A DNA stretch of 7,617 nt from Bordetella parapertussis (GTDB lineage Bacteria; Pseudomonadota; Gammaproteobacteria; Burkholderiales; CAIKXV01). The stretch covers positions 1 through 7,617 of the forward strand of contig CAMDXD010000185.1 of assembly GCA_945877995.1 (NCBI GenBank), read 5' to 3'. This document shows positions 6,100 to 7,617 of this stretch, one piece after another. The notes beneath the pieces were generated by a model. It worked only from the letters and a program-made list of their open reading frames with translations, was not told the DNA's origin and searched no databases. Numbering within the stretch: the first letter of the stretch is position 1; each line of letters opens with the position of its first letter. The position numbers and the translations under genes were made by a program.

Positions 6100-6103
6100 A
6101 TGA
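6044..6103 (+). CDS. Putative 19-codon ORF overlapping the degP start
   Basis: The ORF (MSRRLARSLSVFHASMVAK) ends in a TGA at 6101-6103 that overlaps the degP ATG at 6100-6102 as ATGA. Such overlaps commonly couple translation. It has no Shine-Dalgarno of its own, but neither does degP, so ribosomes re-initiating from here could help translate degP. The product is short and basic, with no recognised family. The evidence is the overlap geometry only. Confidence 0.22.
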   Translation: MSRRLARSLSVFHASMVAK

Positions 6104-7587
6104 TCCGTCGTCCGTATGCCTGCCTGACTGCCATGCTGCTGGCCCTGTCCCTCCTGCGCCCGGTCGAACCGGCGCATGCCCAGGTTGTGTTGCCTGATTT
6201 TGCGGACCTTGTCGAACGGCAGGGCGGGGCGGTGGTCAACATCTCGACCACCCAGGTCGTGCGCGGCGGCGGGCGCGGGCTGCCGCAACTGCCCAACATT
6301 CCCGAGGACGACCCTTTCTTCGAGTTCTTCCGCCGATTCCTGCCGCCGAATCAGGGTGCTCCGGGTCCGCGCGACCTCGAGTCGCGCTCGCTGGGTTCCG
6401 GCTTCATCATCAGTGCGGACGGGTTCATCCTGACCAATGCCCATGTGGTCGAGGGCGCGGACGACATCACGGTACGCCTGACCGACAAGCGTGAGTTCCG
6501 GGCGAAGGTGATCGGGGCAGATCGGCGAACGGACATCGCGCTGCTGAAGATCGAAGCCACCGGATTGCCCCGCGTCGCGCTGGGCGATCCGAGCCGTCTG
6601 CGGGTCGGCGAATGGGTGATCGCGATCGGTTCCCCATTCGGATTCGACAACAGCGTGACGGCCGGTATCGTCAGCGCGAAGGGAAGGGCCCTGCCACAAG
6701 AGAATTTCGTGCCGTTCATACAGACCGACGTCGCGATCAATCCTGGCAATTCAGGCGGGCCGCTGTTCAACCTCCGCGGCGAGGTGATCGGTATCAACTC
6801 GCAGATCTACAGCCGCACCGGCGGATTCATGGGCCTGTCGTTCGCGATCCCGATCGACGTGGCAATGGACATCGTCACGCAGCTGCGAAGCACCGGGCGT
6901 GTCGCGCGTGGCCGTATCGGCGTCGTCATCCAGGAAGTGACCAGAGAGCTGGCCGAGTCGTTCGGGCTCAAGAAGCCCATGGGCGCGCTCGTGAATTCCC
7001 TCGAAAAGGGCGGGCCGGCGCAGTCGGGTGGCATCGAACCGAGTGACATCATCCTGCGGTTCGATGGCAAGGTGGTCAACACGTCGGGCGACCTGCCGAG
7101 GCTGGTCGCGGCGACGCGGCCCGGCAGCAGGGTGCCGGTCGAGGTCTGGCGCAAGGGACAGTCGCGCGAGTTCACGGTGACCGTGGCCGATACGCCGGAA
7201 GAGAGAGCCGCCCCGCGCGGCCCGCAGCGGGGCCAGCCCGGCCCGCAGGGCCAGGCGCCGCAGCCGCAACCGCAGCCGCAGGGGCCCAACGTGTCCGGAC
7301 GCGTCCAGCCACGGCAGGGGCTCAGTGTCATTGACCTGGTCCCGGAACAGCGCGCGCAATTGCGCCTGGCGGCCGGCGTGCTGGTCGATGAGGCACAGGG
7401 CAATGCGGCGCGGGCTGGCATCCGGCGCGGCGACGTGGTGGTTGCCATCAACAATGTTGAAATAAAGACCGCCGAGCAGTTCAATGCGCTGATGGGTCAA
7501 TTCGAACGTGGGCGCAACGTCGCATTGCTGGTACGTCGCGGCGAGAACTCGATCTATATTCCGCTGCGGATCGAGCCCAGCAGCTGA
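6100..7587 (+). CDS. degP: Periplasmic serine protease/chaperone DegP/DegQ (MucD)
   Basis: This is a 495-residue HtrA-family endoprotease that degrades or refolds misfolded envelope proteins in the periplasm. Residues 1-27 form a Sec signal peptide (MIRRPYA..., hydrophobic core, PAHA then Gln28). The trypsin-like domain (about 34-255) includes DPFFEFFRRFLP (71-82) in the LA loop and the catalytic triad His115 (TNAHVV), Asp145 (RTDIALLKI) and Ser218 (GNSGGPLF). PDZ1 covers about 270-363 (RIGVVIQEV, GPAQSGGIEPSDIIL) and PDZ2 about 407-492 (GVLVDEAQGNAARAGIRRGDVVV). A Pro/Gln/Gly-rich linker (366-407) joins the PDZ domains. The ATG at 6100 is chosen because it begins a clean signal peptide; an in-frame GTG at 6016 would add 28 residues ahead of it. 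There is no strong ribosome site; a tiny ORF overlaps the start. It closes the sigma-E operon, as mucD does in Pseudomonas. DegP, DegQ and MucD cannot be told apart with certainty here. Confidence 0.96.
   Translation: MIRRPYACLTAMLLALSLLRPVEPAHAQVVLPDFADLVERQGGAVVNISTTQVVRGGGRGLPQLPNIPEDDPFFEFFRRFLPPNQGAPGPRDLESRSLGSGFIISADGFILTNAHVVEGADDITVRLTDKREFRAKVIGADRRTDIALLKIEATGLPRVALGDPSRLRVGEWVIAIGSPFGFDNSVTAGIVSAKGRALPQENFVPFIQTDVAINPGNSGGPLFNLRGEVIGINSQIYSRTGGFMGLSFAIPIDVAMDIVTQLRSTGRVARGRIGVVIQEVTRELAESFGLKKPMGALVNSLEKGGPAQSGGIEPSDIILRFDGKVVNTSGDLPRLVAATRPGSRVPVEVWRKGQSREFTVTVADTPEERAAPRGPQRGQPGPQGQAPQPQPQPQGPNVSGRVQPRQGLSVIDLVPEQRAQLRLAAGVLVDEAQGNAARAGIRRGDVVVAINNVEIKTAEQFNALMGQFERGRNVALLVRRGENSIYIPLRIEPSS
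7258..7281 (+). repeat. Four tandem CCGCAR hexamers encoding (Pro-Gln)4 in degP
   Basis: Four copies of CCGCAG/CCGCAA in a row encode Pro-Gln pairs at residues 387-394 of DegP, in the linker between the PDZ domains. Just before, GGCCCGCAG occurs at 7219-7227 and 7240-7248, encoding two GPQ-type units. The stretch is a low-complexity, length-variable-looking linker within the frame, not a mobile or CRISPR repeat. Confidence 0.7.
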
Positions 7588-7617
7588 TTCGACCCGGCTG
7601 CGGTGGCCGATTCGGGC

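Noticed and set aside
6751..7500. Open frame on the minus strand opposite degP
   Set aside because: Its sequence is the antisense of the protease and PDZ domains and shows no independent motif.

Overview
The window is GC-rich (roughly two thirds G+C by eye) and densely coding. It looks like a chromosomal piece of a betaproteobacterium. Two things support this: a Bug-type (TctC) solute receptor, a family greatly expanded in Burkholderiales, and the gene order ygfX - rpoE - rseA - rseB - degP/mucD, which is typical of that class. The assignment is inferred from gene content and no species can be named.

Left part (86-2882, minus strand): a two-gene unit transcribed right to left. An exported-metabolite-type amidohydrolase of the YtcJ/Amidohydrolase_3 class comes first, followed after 63-70 bases by a periplasmic Bug receptor. 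The pairing suggests capture of a small organic acid or amide-like compound and its hydrolysis in the cytoplasm; the substrate cannot be read from the sequence. Bases 1-85, downstream of the receptor, hold no feature I can support.

Middle (2883-3105): a divergent intergenic region separating the catabolic unit from the envelope-stress operon.

Right part (3106-7587, plus strand): the sigma-E envelope stress operon. It runs ygfX-like membrane protein, sigma factor RpoE/AlgU, membrane anti-sigma factor RseA, periplasmic RseB/MucB, and the periplasmic protease-chaperone DegP/MucD. RseA holds RpoE at the inner membrane, RseB guards RseA against proteolysis and senses envelope damage, and DegP removes or refolds damaged envelope proteins. 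rpoE and rseA are one base apart with a strong ribosome site for rseA inside rpoE, and rseA and rseB overlap by ATGA, so the three are probably translationally coupled.

The most interesting signals are in the control regions. An 18-codon leader ORF with a strong Shine-Dalgarno (3701-3757) ends in a TAG that directly abuts the rpoE ATG, while rpoE itself has no ribosome site; this resembles the RseD leader of E. coli rpoE in arrangement. A GAACTA-N17-TCTGT element resembling a sigma-E autoregulatory promoter overlaps the ygfX stop. Upstream of degP, two tiny ORFs are chained to each other and to degP by ATGA overlaps. The last 30 bases (7588-7617) hold nothing identifiable.
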